In this document: piece by piece, positions 55,022 through 61,265 of the stretch
Numbering within the stretch: position 1 is the first letter of the stretch
Layout: the number at the start of each line of letters is the position of its first letter
NCBI GenBank assembly: GCA_934183325.1
Contig: CAKPSH010000007.1
Location: 1-64,000 of the forward strand
DNA from: an uncultured Clostridia bacterium
Lineage (GTDB): Bacteria; Bacillota; Clostridia; TANB77; CAG-508
Direction of reading: 5' to 3'
Length of the DNA: 64,000 nt
Position numbers and translations under genes: made by a program
Notes under the pieces: model-generated
The model's input: the letters and a program-made list of their open reading frames with translations, nothing else
Told to the model about the DNA's origin: nothing
Databases searched by the model: none

Positions 55022-55230
55022 CACACAAAACCCCTATAGGATTTTGTACATCCTATAGGGGTAATACATTCAATATTACGGTTCCACCCTAATGTTTAAC
55101 TTAATTCTAGATTTTATCGATAATCCTAAACGCTAACTTTTCAGCTAGGAACTCCAAGGTAGTTTTTCAAATATGTTTTCTAAAATTAGTTTTCAGCCAC
55201 GACTAATTCTCTCTGTTAGTAACCTCTATT
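55022..55230 (-). promoter_or_regulatory. T-box riboswitch of thrS
   Basis: tRNA-sensing leader. On the minus strand stem I begins near AGAGAGAATTAGTCG (about 55215). The conserved T-box AGGGTGGAACCG lies at about 55079-55091. A terminator stem ACCCCTATAGGAT / ATCCTATAGGGGT with TTTTG follows (55029-55062). A Thr codon (ACC or ACT) lies in the ACTACC region near 55155, consistent with Thr specificity. Uncharged tRNA-Thr should favour the antiterminator. The 5' part overlaps the mscS coding end. Confidence 0.92.
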
Positions 55231-56354
55231 TTACTTCCGTCCTCTTCAACATTCTTTAAATTATCTTTATTATACTCTCTTACTTCTCTCTTGTCAATAT
55301 TTTCTTCAATAAGATGTACTGCTGTTGGTGGCATAGCTAATTTTATATTTTTATCTTCTAATAATTTTATAATACTTAAATTTACTTTTGTTTTAAAATT
55401 TAAAAACTCAGTATAATCAACAATACTTAGATATGCAAATATCTCTATTTTTATTGCATTTTGTGTAATTTCATTTATATAAACAATTACTGAATTTGCC
55501 ATTACTTCTGTATTACTATATAATAGCATTTTTATAGACTCCATTAATTCTTTTACTTTTATTGAGCTTGTATCTAGTGGAATTCCATAGCTTAATGCTA
55601 ACTTTCTTTTTTCTATTTTTGAAATATTAATTACTGCCCCACTTACAATTTTTGCATTTTGTATTGTTACAATTGTATTATCAGTCATCCTAATCTTTGT
55701 GCTTCTAAATTTAATATCTATTACTGTTCCTTCATAATCTCCTATTCTCACATAATCTCCAAGTTCAAAAGGCTTATCTGAGACAATTGCCATTCCACTA
55801 AGTAAATTTTCTACCAGTTCTTGAGCAGCAAGTGCGATTACCACACTGCTTAATCCTAAACCTGTTATTAATCCACTTAAATCATATCCTAAATCTGCTA
55901 TTATCATAAATCCTGCTATTATATATACTACTGCTTTTATTATTTTGCTTACAACTCCAATTGTAATTTTATTTTCAGAAAGCCTTTCACTTTTTCCTAC
56001 TTTTTTCATTATCTTTGATTCTGGAGATATTAATTCAGAAATAATTCTTGTTACACTTATTATAATAACAATTCTTAAAATTTTACTGCATAAACTAAAC
56101 CAGCTAGCTTCTAAATTCAATATTAATAGTGCAATATATACACCAATACATATAAAAATAGTTTTTAATCCTTTACTTGTTTCACTATTTTTTAGCTTCT
56201 GTTTTTCGCTTCCCTTAACCTTAAAAATTTTTATAATCATATTTGAAAATACATTTCTCATAATATAAAATAATATGATTATACCTATAGCTATTAGAAC
56301 ATCTATTAATTCTTTTTGCTTTATTGTTTCAATAAAATTGTTTATTTGCTCCAT
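55203..56354 (-). CDS. MscS-family mechanosensitive ion channel
   Basis: A 383-residue small-conductance mechanosensitive channel. Membrane helices occupy about residues 15-190. The pore and beta-domain signature is GLGLSSVVIALAAQELVENLLSGM near 168-191, then FELGDYVRIGDYEGTVIDI. The last 30 or so residues are a charged tail not needed for the fold, and the T-box promoter is embedded in the DNA encoding it. ATG 56354 after GAAGGG. Ends in TAG. Confidence 0.92.
   Translation of the reverse strand: MEQINNFIETIKQKELIDVLIAIGIIILFYIMRNVFSNMIIKIFKVKGSEKQKLKNSETSKGLKTIFICIGVYIALLILNLEASWFSLCSKILRIVIIISVTRIISELISPESKIMKKVGKSERLSENKITIGVVSKIIKAVVYIIAGFMIIADLGYDLSGLITGLGLSSVVIALAAQELVENLLSGMAIVSDKPFELGDYVRIGDYEGTVIDIKFRSTKIRMTDNTIVTIQNAKIVSGAVINISKIEKRKLALSYGIPLDTSSIKVKELMESIKMLLYSNTEVMANSVIVYINEITQNAIKIEIFAYLSIVDYTEFLNFKTKVNLSIIKLLEDKNIKLAMPPTAVHLIEENIDKREVREYNKDNLKNVEEDGSKIEVTNREN
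55269..55297 (-). promoter_or_regulatory. T-box/thrS promoter inside the mscS coding end
   Basis: Consensus TTGACA (55292-55297), 17-bp spacer, TATAAT (55269-55274) on the minus strand, within codons for IDKREVREYNK of MscS. Predicted start about 55261, just upstream of T-box stem I. Confidence 0.85.
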
Positions 56355-56457
56355 ATTTTATTCCCTTCTTCTTTATAAATTGTTTTTATATTTTATAATA
56401 TACATTTAAAAAAATCAATACAAAATATAGCTAACTTTCCTAAAACAAAAACAGATA

Positions 56458-56529
56458 TAAAAAACAAGAATAACATTTTCTAAGGAAACTCACTATTTCA
56501 TAGATGACTTTTCTAAGAATATAAAAAAA
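56458..56529 (+). repeat. Dispersed repeat, copy R6 (internally deleted)
   Basis: Both ends are present but the middle (GTGCC/GGCAC hairpin) is missing. The junction lies at the sequence TTCTAAG, which occurs at both edges of the deleted segment in full copies. The right end abuts the cassette D terminator. Confidence 0.9.
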
Positions 56530-56566
56530 CCGATGGTGGTGATCTTTCGACCACCACCATCGGTTT
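56528..56566 (-). terminator. Terminator of cassette D
   Basis: AACCGATGGTGGT / ACCACCATCGGTT stem with T-run on the minus strand. Confidence 0.92.
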
Positions 56567-56571
56567 AGGTA

Positions 56572-56955
56572 TTACTTATCGCAATATGCAATTGCGATAA
56601 TATTAACACCTTCAGTGTTTGTGTATGCACACAAGCGCATCCACGAACCTTCCTTATACTGGAAGTCCTTAGAATACTTCCAGTGCTTGGTGCCAATCAT
56701 TGCCTCTGCCGGGCAATCATACTTGCGTACTCTCACCACACAGCTGAGACCACTGAGATAGTTAAGGAAGTTAAAGACTTCCGCCTTCAGTTCCTTATTT
56801 TTCAGAATCCCAATTACTTGGGACCCCTTGCTATTGTTGGGACATTGCCACGTCAGGTCATGTCCACCATCAGCTCTAAACTGGCTATTAGCCAGTTCAG
56901 CTTCACCATCGGTTTTCCACTCGACAGCGCCAAACTCAAGCTCCTCGTAGGGCAT
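56572..56955 (-). CDS. Cassette D: small protein of the window's four-member family
   Basis: A 127-residue protein starting at ATG 56955 (MPYEELEFG) after AAAGGAGGG; the 9 upstream codons have no ribosome site. It has no signal peptide or membrane helix. The C-terminal half aligns by eye with cassettes E-G: VVRVRKYDC near 74, a Trp about 14 residues later, then LCAYT near 112 and IIAIAY at the end. Known families not recognised. G+C-rich compared with the host. Own promoter and 5' hairpin (ACGGAA-AAG-TTCCGT, 56981-56995). Confidence 0.75.
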   Translation of the reverse strand: MPYEELEFGAVEWKTDGEAELANSQFRADGGHDLTWQCPNNSKGSQVIGILKNKELKAEVFNFLNYLSGLSCVVRVRKYDCPAEAMIGTKHWKYSKDFQYKEGSWMRLCAYTNTEGVNIIAIAYCDK

Positions 56956-57008
56956 AAAGCCCTCCTTTCTTTCTCTGCTCACGGAACTTTTCCGTTCTTG
57001 CTTTTTAT

Positions 57009-57037
57009 ATTATACAATTTTATGTAAATTTTGTCAA
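57009..57037 (-). promoter_or_regulatory. Promoter of cassette D
   Basis: TTGACA (57032-57037), 17-bp spacer, TATAAT (57009-57014) on the minus strand. The spacer is nearly identical to those of cassettes E and F. Confidence 0.9.
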
Positions 57038-57140
57038 ATTCTAAATATAAACTAAATATTAATAGCATTTACATTAGCAAAAATCTTTTACTTTTCATCC
57101 TTATTTTATAAGTCATCTTTCTTATACAATATTTATATAA

Positions 57141-57174
57141 CACAATGAGGTGGCCTAAGCCACCTCATCGTGTT
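57141..57174 (-). terminator. Terminator of cassette E
   Basis: ATGAGGTGGC / GCCACCTCAT stem with flanking CACAA/TCGTG pairing. The same sequence ends cassette F. Confidence 0.88.
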
Positions 57175-57186
57175 TGATGGGATATT

Positions 57187-57585
57187 TTAACGATTGCGCT
57201 GAGAGAATGCAATGTTCAGCGCCTTTCTGCCATCATCCATGGTATAGCCACAGATTTCAGCAAAATACCGAACACTAGAAATCTCAATCCCCCTGTTCCA
57301 GTTTTTTACACCCTCGACTGTGTCGAGGATGCAATCATAGAAGCGAACATTGACGACCTCGTATTCAACAAAGTCAACAAAGTTCATCAAGCGGAATAAT
57401 TCCCGTCTCAGTGCGTCGTCAGACATGAGTATTTTGGTAGGGGACATCACTGCATTTTCAGGCTTCCTCCATACCTTCTCACTCTTTCCTTCTGACCCTT
57501 TGTAGAGGTAATTAGCCTCTTCACTATAAGGATCTTTTTCCCATCGGGTCTTCTCGAATCGAAGACCATCAGAGTAAACAGACAT
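57187..57585 (-). CDS. Cassette E: small protein of the four-member family
   Basis: A 132-residue cytosolic-looking protein, starting MSVYSDGLRFEKTRWEKD. AGAGGAG is 8 nt upstream. Features shared with D, F and G are ELFRLMNF near 66, VVNVRFYDC near 80, a Trp near 97 and AEICGYT near 110, followed by ALNIAF. Closest relative is F; the first 27 residues are nearly identical. No known domain recognised. Codon use is far less A+T-biased than in flanking genes. Confidence 0.75.
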   Translation of the reverse strand: MSVYSDGLRFEKTRWEKDPYSEEANYLYKGSEGKSEKVWRKPENAVMSPTKILMSDDALRRELFRLMNFVDFVEYEVVNVRFYDCILDTVEGVKNWNRGIEISSVRYFAEICGYTMDDGRKALNIAFSQRNR

Positions 57586-57638
57586 ATATGTCTCCTCTCT
57601 TTAATGACTCACAGAACCACTCTGGTCTTGTCTTTTTT

Positions 57639-57667
57639 ATTATACAATTTTATGTTAATTTTGTCAA
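57639..57667 (-). promoter_or_regulatory. Promoter of cassette E
   Basis: TTGACA (57662-57667), 17-bp spacer, TATAAT (57639-57644) on the minus strand. The leader contains an imperfect hairpin around ACCAGAGTGGTTCTGT, shared with F. Confidence 0.9.
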
Positions 57668-57689
57668 ATCTAAAATGCCTACATATATC

Positions 57690-57723
57690 AATAATGAGGT
57701 GGCCTAAGCCACCTCATCGTGTT
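57690..57723 (-). terminator. Terminator of cassette F
   Basis: Same ATGAGGTGGC / GCCACCTCAT stem as cassette E, followed by the same short tail GTGTTTGATGGGATATT on the plus strand. Confidence 0.88.
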
Positions 57724-57741
57724 TGATGGGATATTCAGCTA

Positions 57742-58179
57742 TTAACGCTTAACAAATGCAATATTCAGGGCCTTTCTGCCATCCTCCATGGTACAACCAC
57801 AGATTTCGGTAAAATACCAAAGACTAGGAATCTTGATTCCTCCCTTCCATTCTTTTACACCTTCAACCTTATCGAGGATACAATCATAGCAGCGAACATT
57901 GACGACCTCATATTCAACAAATTCAATAAAGTTCATGAGATGGAACAATTCATCTCTCAGACCCACATCAGATAAAAGTTTCTTGGTTGGCGACATTACC
58001 TCTCCTTCAGGCTTACGCCAAACCTTATCCTTCTTTCCATTTGCCTCTCCTTTAGGCCCACGCCAAACAATCTCATTCTTTCCTCTTGCCTCTTTATAGA
58101 GGTAATTAGCCTCCTCGCAATATGGGTCTCTCTCCCATCTCGTCTTCTCGAATCGAAGACCATCAGAGTAAACAGACAT
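57742..58179 (-). CDS. Cassette F: small protein of the four-member family, with internal duplication
   Basis: A 145-residue paralogue of E. A 15-residue unit of the form GKxxxVWRxPxGExx is present twice in tandem (about residues 33-62) but once in E, a 45-bp duplication. The rest follows E: ELFHLMNF, VVNVRCYDC, TEICGCT, ALNIAF. Promoter, leader, first codons and terminator are almost identical to E, so the two arose by tandem duplication of the complete cassette. Function unknown. Confidence 0.75.
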   Translation of the reverse strand: MSVYSDGLRFEKTRWERDPYCEEANYLYKEARGKNEIVWRGPKGEANGKKDKVWRKPEGEVMSPTKKLLSDVGLRDELFHLMNFIEFVEYEVVNVRCYDCILDKVEGVKEWKGGIKIPSLWYFTEICGCTMEDGRKALNIAFVKR

Positions 58180-58232
58180 ATATGTCTCCTCTCTTTAAAG
58201 ACTCACAGAACCACTCTGGTCTTGTCTTTTTT

Positions 58233-58261
58233 ATTATACAATTTTATGTAACTTTTGTCAA
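58233..58261 (-). promoter_or_regulatory. Promoter of cassette F
   Basis: TTGACA (58256-58261), 17-bp spacer, TATAAT (58233-58238) on the minus strand. Confidence 0.9.
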
Positions 58262-58311
58262 TTTTTTAAATTTTTTCCGTTGACTTTTTTATTTTTATTA
58301 CTGTATAACAA

Positions 58312-58352
58312 AAACTCAAAGGTCTATGGCGTAGCCATAGACCTTTGAGTTT
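58312..58352 (-). terminator. Terminator of cassette G
   Basis: Perfect 19-bp inverted repeat (58312-58330 with 58334-58352) with a 3-nt loop. It overlaps the stop codon of cassette G. Confidence 0.92.
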
Positions 58353-58656
58353 AGAGTTTCACAACTGCAACCTTTGCCTGTTTATCGAAATGGCAAATTT
58401 TTGCAATAAAACGCTTGCCAGAAACTACAACTGGACCTTTCCAGCCTTCCGTTTCTTTAGCTAAAACCTCCTTGTCGCGGTACAGTCTCATGAAGACTAC
58501 ATCTCCCTCATTCAAGAACCCCCTCATTCTCCACAGCAGCTCCGTATCTTTGAATATGTCGCATGCTTTGAACTCGCTGACATACCATCTCATAGGCATA
58601 TCAAATTCTTTAATCCGTTCGATGTTCTTAGGATTTGTAATACGGCTCCAGCCCAT
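58351..58656 (-). CDS. Cassette G: most divergent member of the four-member family
   Basis: A 101-residue protein starting MGWSRITNPKNIERIKEFD, with GAGGAG upstream. The N-terminal region of D-F is shortened. The conserved half is recognisable: ELLWRMRGFL near 40, VVFMRLYRD near 53, GWKG near 71, then KRFIAKICHFD near 81 and VAVVKL at the end. The Cys of the YDC motif is replaced, while the second Cys remains. Promoter TTGACA-17-TATAAT; the terminator overlaps the stop codon. Confidence 0.72.
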   Translation of the reverse strand: MGWSRITNPKNIERIKEFDMPMRWYVSEFKACDIFKDTELLWRMRGFLNEGDVVFMRLYRDKEVLAKETEGWKGPVVVSGKRFIAKICHFDKQAKVAVVKL

Positions 58657-58717
58657 TTTGCATTCTCCTCACTCTTTTTTTGTTTTGCAGGCAGGTTTCT
58701 CCTGTCTCGTATCTTTA

Positions 58718-58746
58718 ATTATACTATTTTATAAGCATTTTGTCAA
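58718..58746 (-). promoter_or_regulatory. Promoter of cassette G
   Basis: TTGACA (58741-58746), 17-bp spacer, TATAAT (58718-58723) on the minus strand. A CAGG-(5 nt)-CCTG hairpin lies close to the RNA 5' end. Confidence 0.9.
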
Positions 58747-58777
58747 TTTTTAAGCTCTATTCCTGGTTGTTCTTTAT

Positions 58778-59482
58778 TTACATTGATATTTGTAAAAAGC
58801 TCATTATTATTGCTGCTATGTAATATATTCCTTCTATTATAGCAAAAGTCTTTATAAATTTTTTATCATCATCTTCATTAAAAATAAACTTAATTCCAAA
58901 ATACAATAACACTGTACTAATAACAGAACACAAAGTTGTAAATCTTGTTGTTAATCTTGAAATATCACTACTAAATAATACTAATAATGATATAACTCTT
59001 GCCATTACTACTGGAAGTTTTGTAGCAGTAACAACAGATATTATTGTCATTAATCCCTTATCTTTGTTCTTATTCATTACAAATATTATTAATGACATTA
59101 TAAACACTATTGCAATTGGTGAAAGTATTAATTTTATTATAGGTAATATATATCTAAAAACATTAATTGTTCTTATTCCTGCTGAAAAAGAAATAAGTAC
59201 TGCTAAAATCCACACAGCCACTAATATTATTGAATATTTAAAATAACTATTATTTGTATCATTTGCAATCTTTTTCAATTCTTCTATTGGATTTTTAAAC
59301 ATTCCAAATATGAAATTTTTTGTTTCATTTGCATTTTTCTTTAAATCCTCCTTATTAAAAGACCCCTTTACTTGGTCTTTTACTTCATTAAAAGTATTAG
59401 CTGTTTCTTTTAATATTTCATCTGTATTTATTTTGTTTTCTTTTACTTCTTCAGTATCATTATTTTTGTTTTCTTCTTCCAT
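58778..59482 (-). CDS. Yip1-like integral membrane protein
   Basis: A 234-residue protein. The N-terminal 85 residues are charged and cytosolic; then five hydrophobic helices (about 92-112, 120-142, 150-170, 178-198, 208-230) follow, with FGMFKNPIEELKKIA leading into the membrane part. This layout matches bacterial Yip1-domain proteins of unknown function. The ATG at 59482 has an in-frame stop just upstream, fixing the start. The AAAGGAG site is 34 nt away across a 7-bp inverted repeat. Confidence 0.7.
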   Translation of the reverse strand: MEEENKNNDTEEVKENKINTDEILKETANTFNEVKDQVKGSFNKEDLKKNANETKNFIFGMFKNPIEELKKIANDTNNSYFKYSIILVAVWILAVLISFSAGIRTINVFRYILPIIKLILSPIAIVFIMSLIIFVMNKNKDKGLMTIISVVTATKLPVVMARVISLLVLFSSDISRLTTRFTTLCSVISTVLLYFGIKFIFNEDDDKKFIKTFAIIEGIYYIAAIIMSFLQISM

Positions 59483-59493
59483 TTTTCAAATTC

Positions 59494-59514
59494 AGTTAAA
59501 CTTTAAATTTAACT
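59494..59514 (-). promoter_or_regulatory. Hairpin between Shine-Dalgarno and start of Yip1-like gene
   Basis: AGTTAAA-(7 nt)-TTTAACT, a perfect 7-bp stem that begins 2 nt after AAAGGAG (59517-59523) and ends 11 nt before the ATG. Folding gives an effective spacing of 13 nt. Confidence 0.5.
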
Positions 59515-59713
59515 TTCTCCTTTCCTCTTTATTACACTGTATATTATAATATTTTTTCAATATATTGTCATTATTTTTTTGAAATTTTTTTCATTTTGTG
59601 TAATTTTTGTTTGAATATTTATTTTATTTTTTTCTAACAATAATAATAAGTTTATTTGTATAAAATCGTTTTATACATTCTAACTTTTATTTTTATATAT
59701 GGAGGTTTTTATA

Positions 59714-60160
59714 ATGTTTAAGAAAATTTTAGCAATATCATTAACATTTTTAGTAGCTTTATTTATATCATCTACTGTCTTTGCAAATTCTGAAAACGTA
59801 ATGGAAAATGGTAAAAATGCTATTAATAATATAATGCATGATGCACAAAATATGGTTACAAATGCTACTGACGGAATAAAAGATGCTACTGGAAGCTTTG
59901 AAAATAGTGCAAATAATATGACAAATGACCTAAAAGATAATGAAAATATTGATGATAATATGAATAATAGAAATACAACTGCAGTGCCTGGTGGTACTTC
60001 TGGCTTAGATGATTATTCTGCAACCAGAACAACTACAACTAATATAACCAATAATTCATTTTCTATAATGTGGATAATTTTAGCTGTTGCTGTTTTAGTT
60101 ATAGTAGCAGCCCTTTGGTTTTATGCTACGCAAAATAATATTGATAATAATAGGCATTAA
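59714..60160 (+). CDS. Secreted, membrane-anchored Asn-rich protein
   Basis: A 148-residue protein with a signal peptide (residues 1-24, MFKKILAISLTFLVALFISS...VFA-N) and a C-terminal membrane helix near 117-137. The exposed middle is rich in Asn, Thr and Asp, with repeated MxNGKNAINNIM/NMVTNATDGIKDA-like helical motifs. No known domain; possibly a cell-surface or envelope-stress protein. SD GGAGG; ATG 59714 preferred over 59699. Confidence 0.7.
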   Translation: MFKKILAISLTFLVALFISSTVFANSENVMENGKNAINNIMHDAQNMVTNATDGIKDATGSFENSANNMTNDLKDNENIDDNMNNRNTTAVPGGTSGLDDYSATRTTTTNITNNSFSIMWIILAVAVLVIVAALWFYATQNNIDNNRH

Positions 60161-60179
60161 TTTTATTTTTTTATATATC

Positions 60180-60224
60180 GTAAAAAGTAATTCTAATTTT
60201 TCTAATTTTAGAATTACTTTTTAT
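60180..60224 (+). terminator. Terminator of the Asn-rich protein gene
   Basis: AAAAAGTAATTCTAA / TTAGAATTACTTTTT stem. Confidence 0.85.
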
Positions 60225-60410
60225 TGTACATACCTTACAACATATTGTTTCAACTTCATACTCTTTTTCTATCTATCCAAATTTCTAACAATTACTTTAG
60301 CTATCAAATAATATTCCCCTTTTGTTATACTCAAAAACATTTTTATGCATTTGAATTTTTCTATAATCAATGCTATAATAGTTACGATTTACTTTTGAAA
60401 GGAGCTTATT

Positions 60411-60869
60411 ATGTCTGATAGAATAAAAGTAATTGCAAATAACCCAAGTGCAAATCATAATTATACAATAAATGATAAAATTGAAGCCGGTATTGTTTTA
60501 ACTGGTACAGAAATAAAATCAATTAGAAAAGGAAGAGTTAATTTAAAAGAAAGCTATGTCAATATAAAAAATGGAGAGGTATTTGTTTATGGAATGCATA
60601 TTAGTCCATATGAACAAGGAAACATTTATAATAAAGATCCTTTAAGAGATAGAAAACTATTATTAAATAAAAGAGAGATTTTTCGTCTATTAGGACTTAT
60701 AAAACAACAAGGTTGTTCGCTTGTACCTTTGAGTCTATATTTTAAAAATAATATAATAAAACTCGAAGTTGGTATTGGAAAAGGTAAAAAATTGTATGAT
60801 AAAAGACAAGATATTGCAAAAAAAGATGCTGAACGTAGAATGCAACAAGCTATGAAAAATAGATATTAA
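60411..60869 (+). CDS. smpB: SsrA-binding protein SmpB
   Basis: Binds tmRNA and delivers it to stalled ribosomes for trans-translation. 152 residues with NHNYTINDKIEAGIVLTGTEIKSIRKGRVNLKE near 18-50, LGLIKQQG near 92 and a basic C-terminal tail (KKDAERRMQQAMKNRY). AAAGGAG precedes the ATG by 6 nt. A tmRNA gene was not found in this window. Confidence 0.97.
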   Translation: MSDRIKVIANNPSANHNYTINDKIEAGIVLTGTEIKSIRKGRVNLKESYVNIKNGEVFVYGMHISPYEQGNIYNKDPLRDRKLLLNKREIFRLLGLIKQQGCSLVPLSLYFKNNIIKLEVGIGKGKKLYDKRQDIAKKDAERRMQQAMKNRY

Positions 60870-60870
60870 A

Positions 60871-60914
60871 AAAACTACCTCATAATGTTATTTCAACATT
60901 TGAGGTAGTTTTTA
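60871..60914 (+). terminator. Terminator of smpB
   Basis: AAAACTACCTCA / TGAGGTAGTTTT stem followed by T-rich sequence. Confidence 0.88.
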
Positions 60915-60981
60915 TATTTAAATTCAAGTTATTTATAAAAAATTAATTTTCTTATGTTTATATAAATATTTGGAATTTTTT

Positions 60982-61146
60982 TTATCTTCCGCAACATCCA
61001 AAGTTTGTAAATAATAATAAAAATATTATTATAAAAAATAATATTTCACTGTTTCCACAGCTATTTCCACCAAATAAATTTCCTAAACCTCCACAACAAT
61101 TGTTATTATTGTTTGAGCAACCACAATTTCTTGATTCTTCTGGCAT
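60982..61146 (-). CDS. Short Cys/Asn/Gly-rich membrane peptide
   Basis: A 54-residue ORF with AAGGAGG correctly placed before ATG 61146. A hydrophilic Cys-rich half (NCGCSNNNNNCCGG, and SCGNS) is followed by one hydrophobic helix (ILFFIIIFLLLF) and the ending FGCCGR. This recalls the tiny YjcZ-type or Cys-rich sporulation/spore-coat peptides of Clostridia and Bacilli, but I cannot confirm a family. It is transcribed opposite to smpB and the U32 gene. Confidence 0.65.
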   Translation of the reverse strand: MPEESRNCGCSNNNNNCCGGLGNLFGGNSCGNSEILFFIIIFLLLFTNFGCCGR

Positions 61147-61265
61147 AATATGTTCCTCCTTTTATAAACATTCATATAATATACTATGAATATTATCTTT
61201 TTTATGATACAATATATTGTGAAATCATAAGTAATTTAAATGAAATAAGAAAGGTAATAATATAA

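Noticed and set aside
57141..58352. Palindromes of cassettes E-G as CRISPR repeats or integron attC sites
   Set aside because: Spacing follows gene ends, the sequences differ between D, E/F and G, each behaves as a terminator, and no integrase or cas gene is present.
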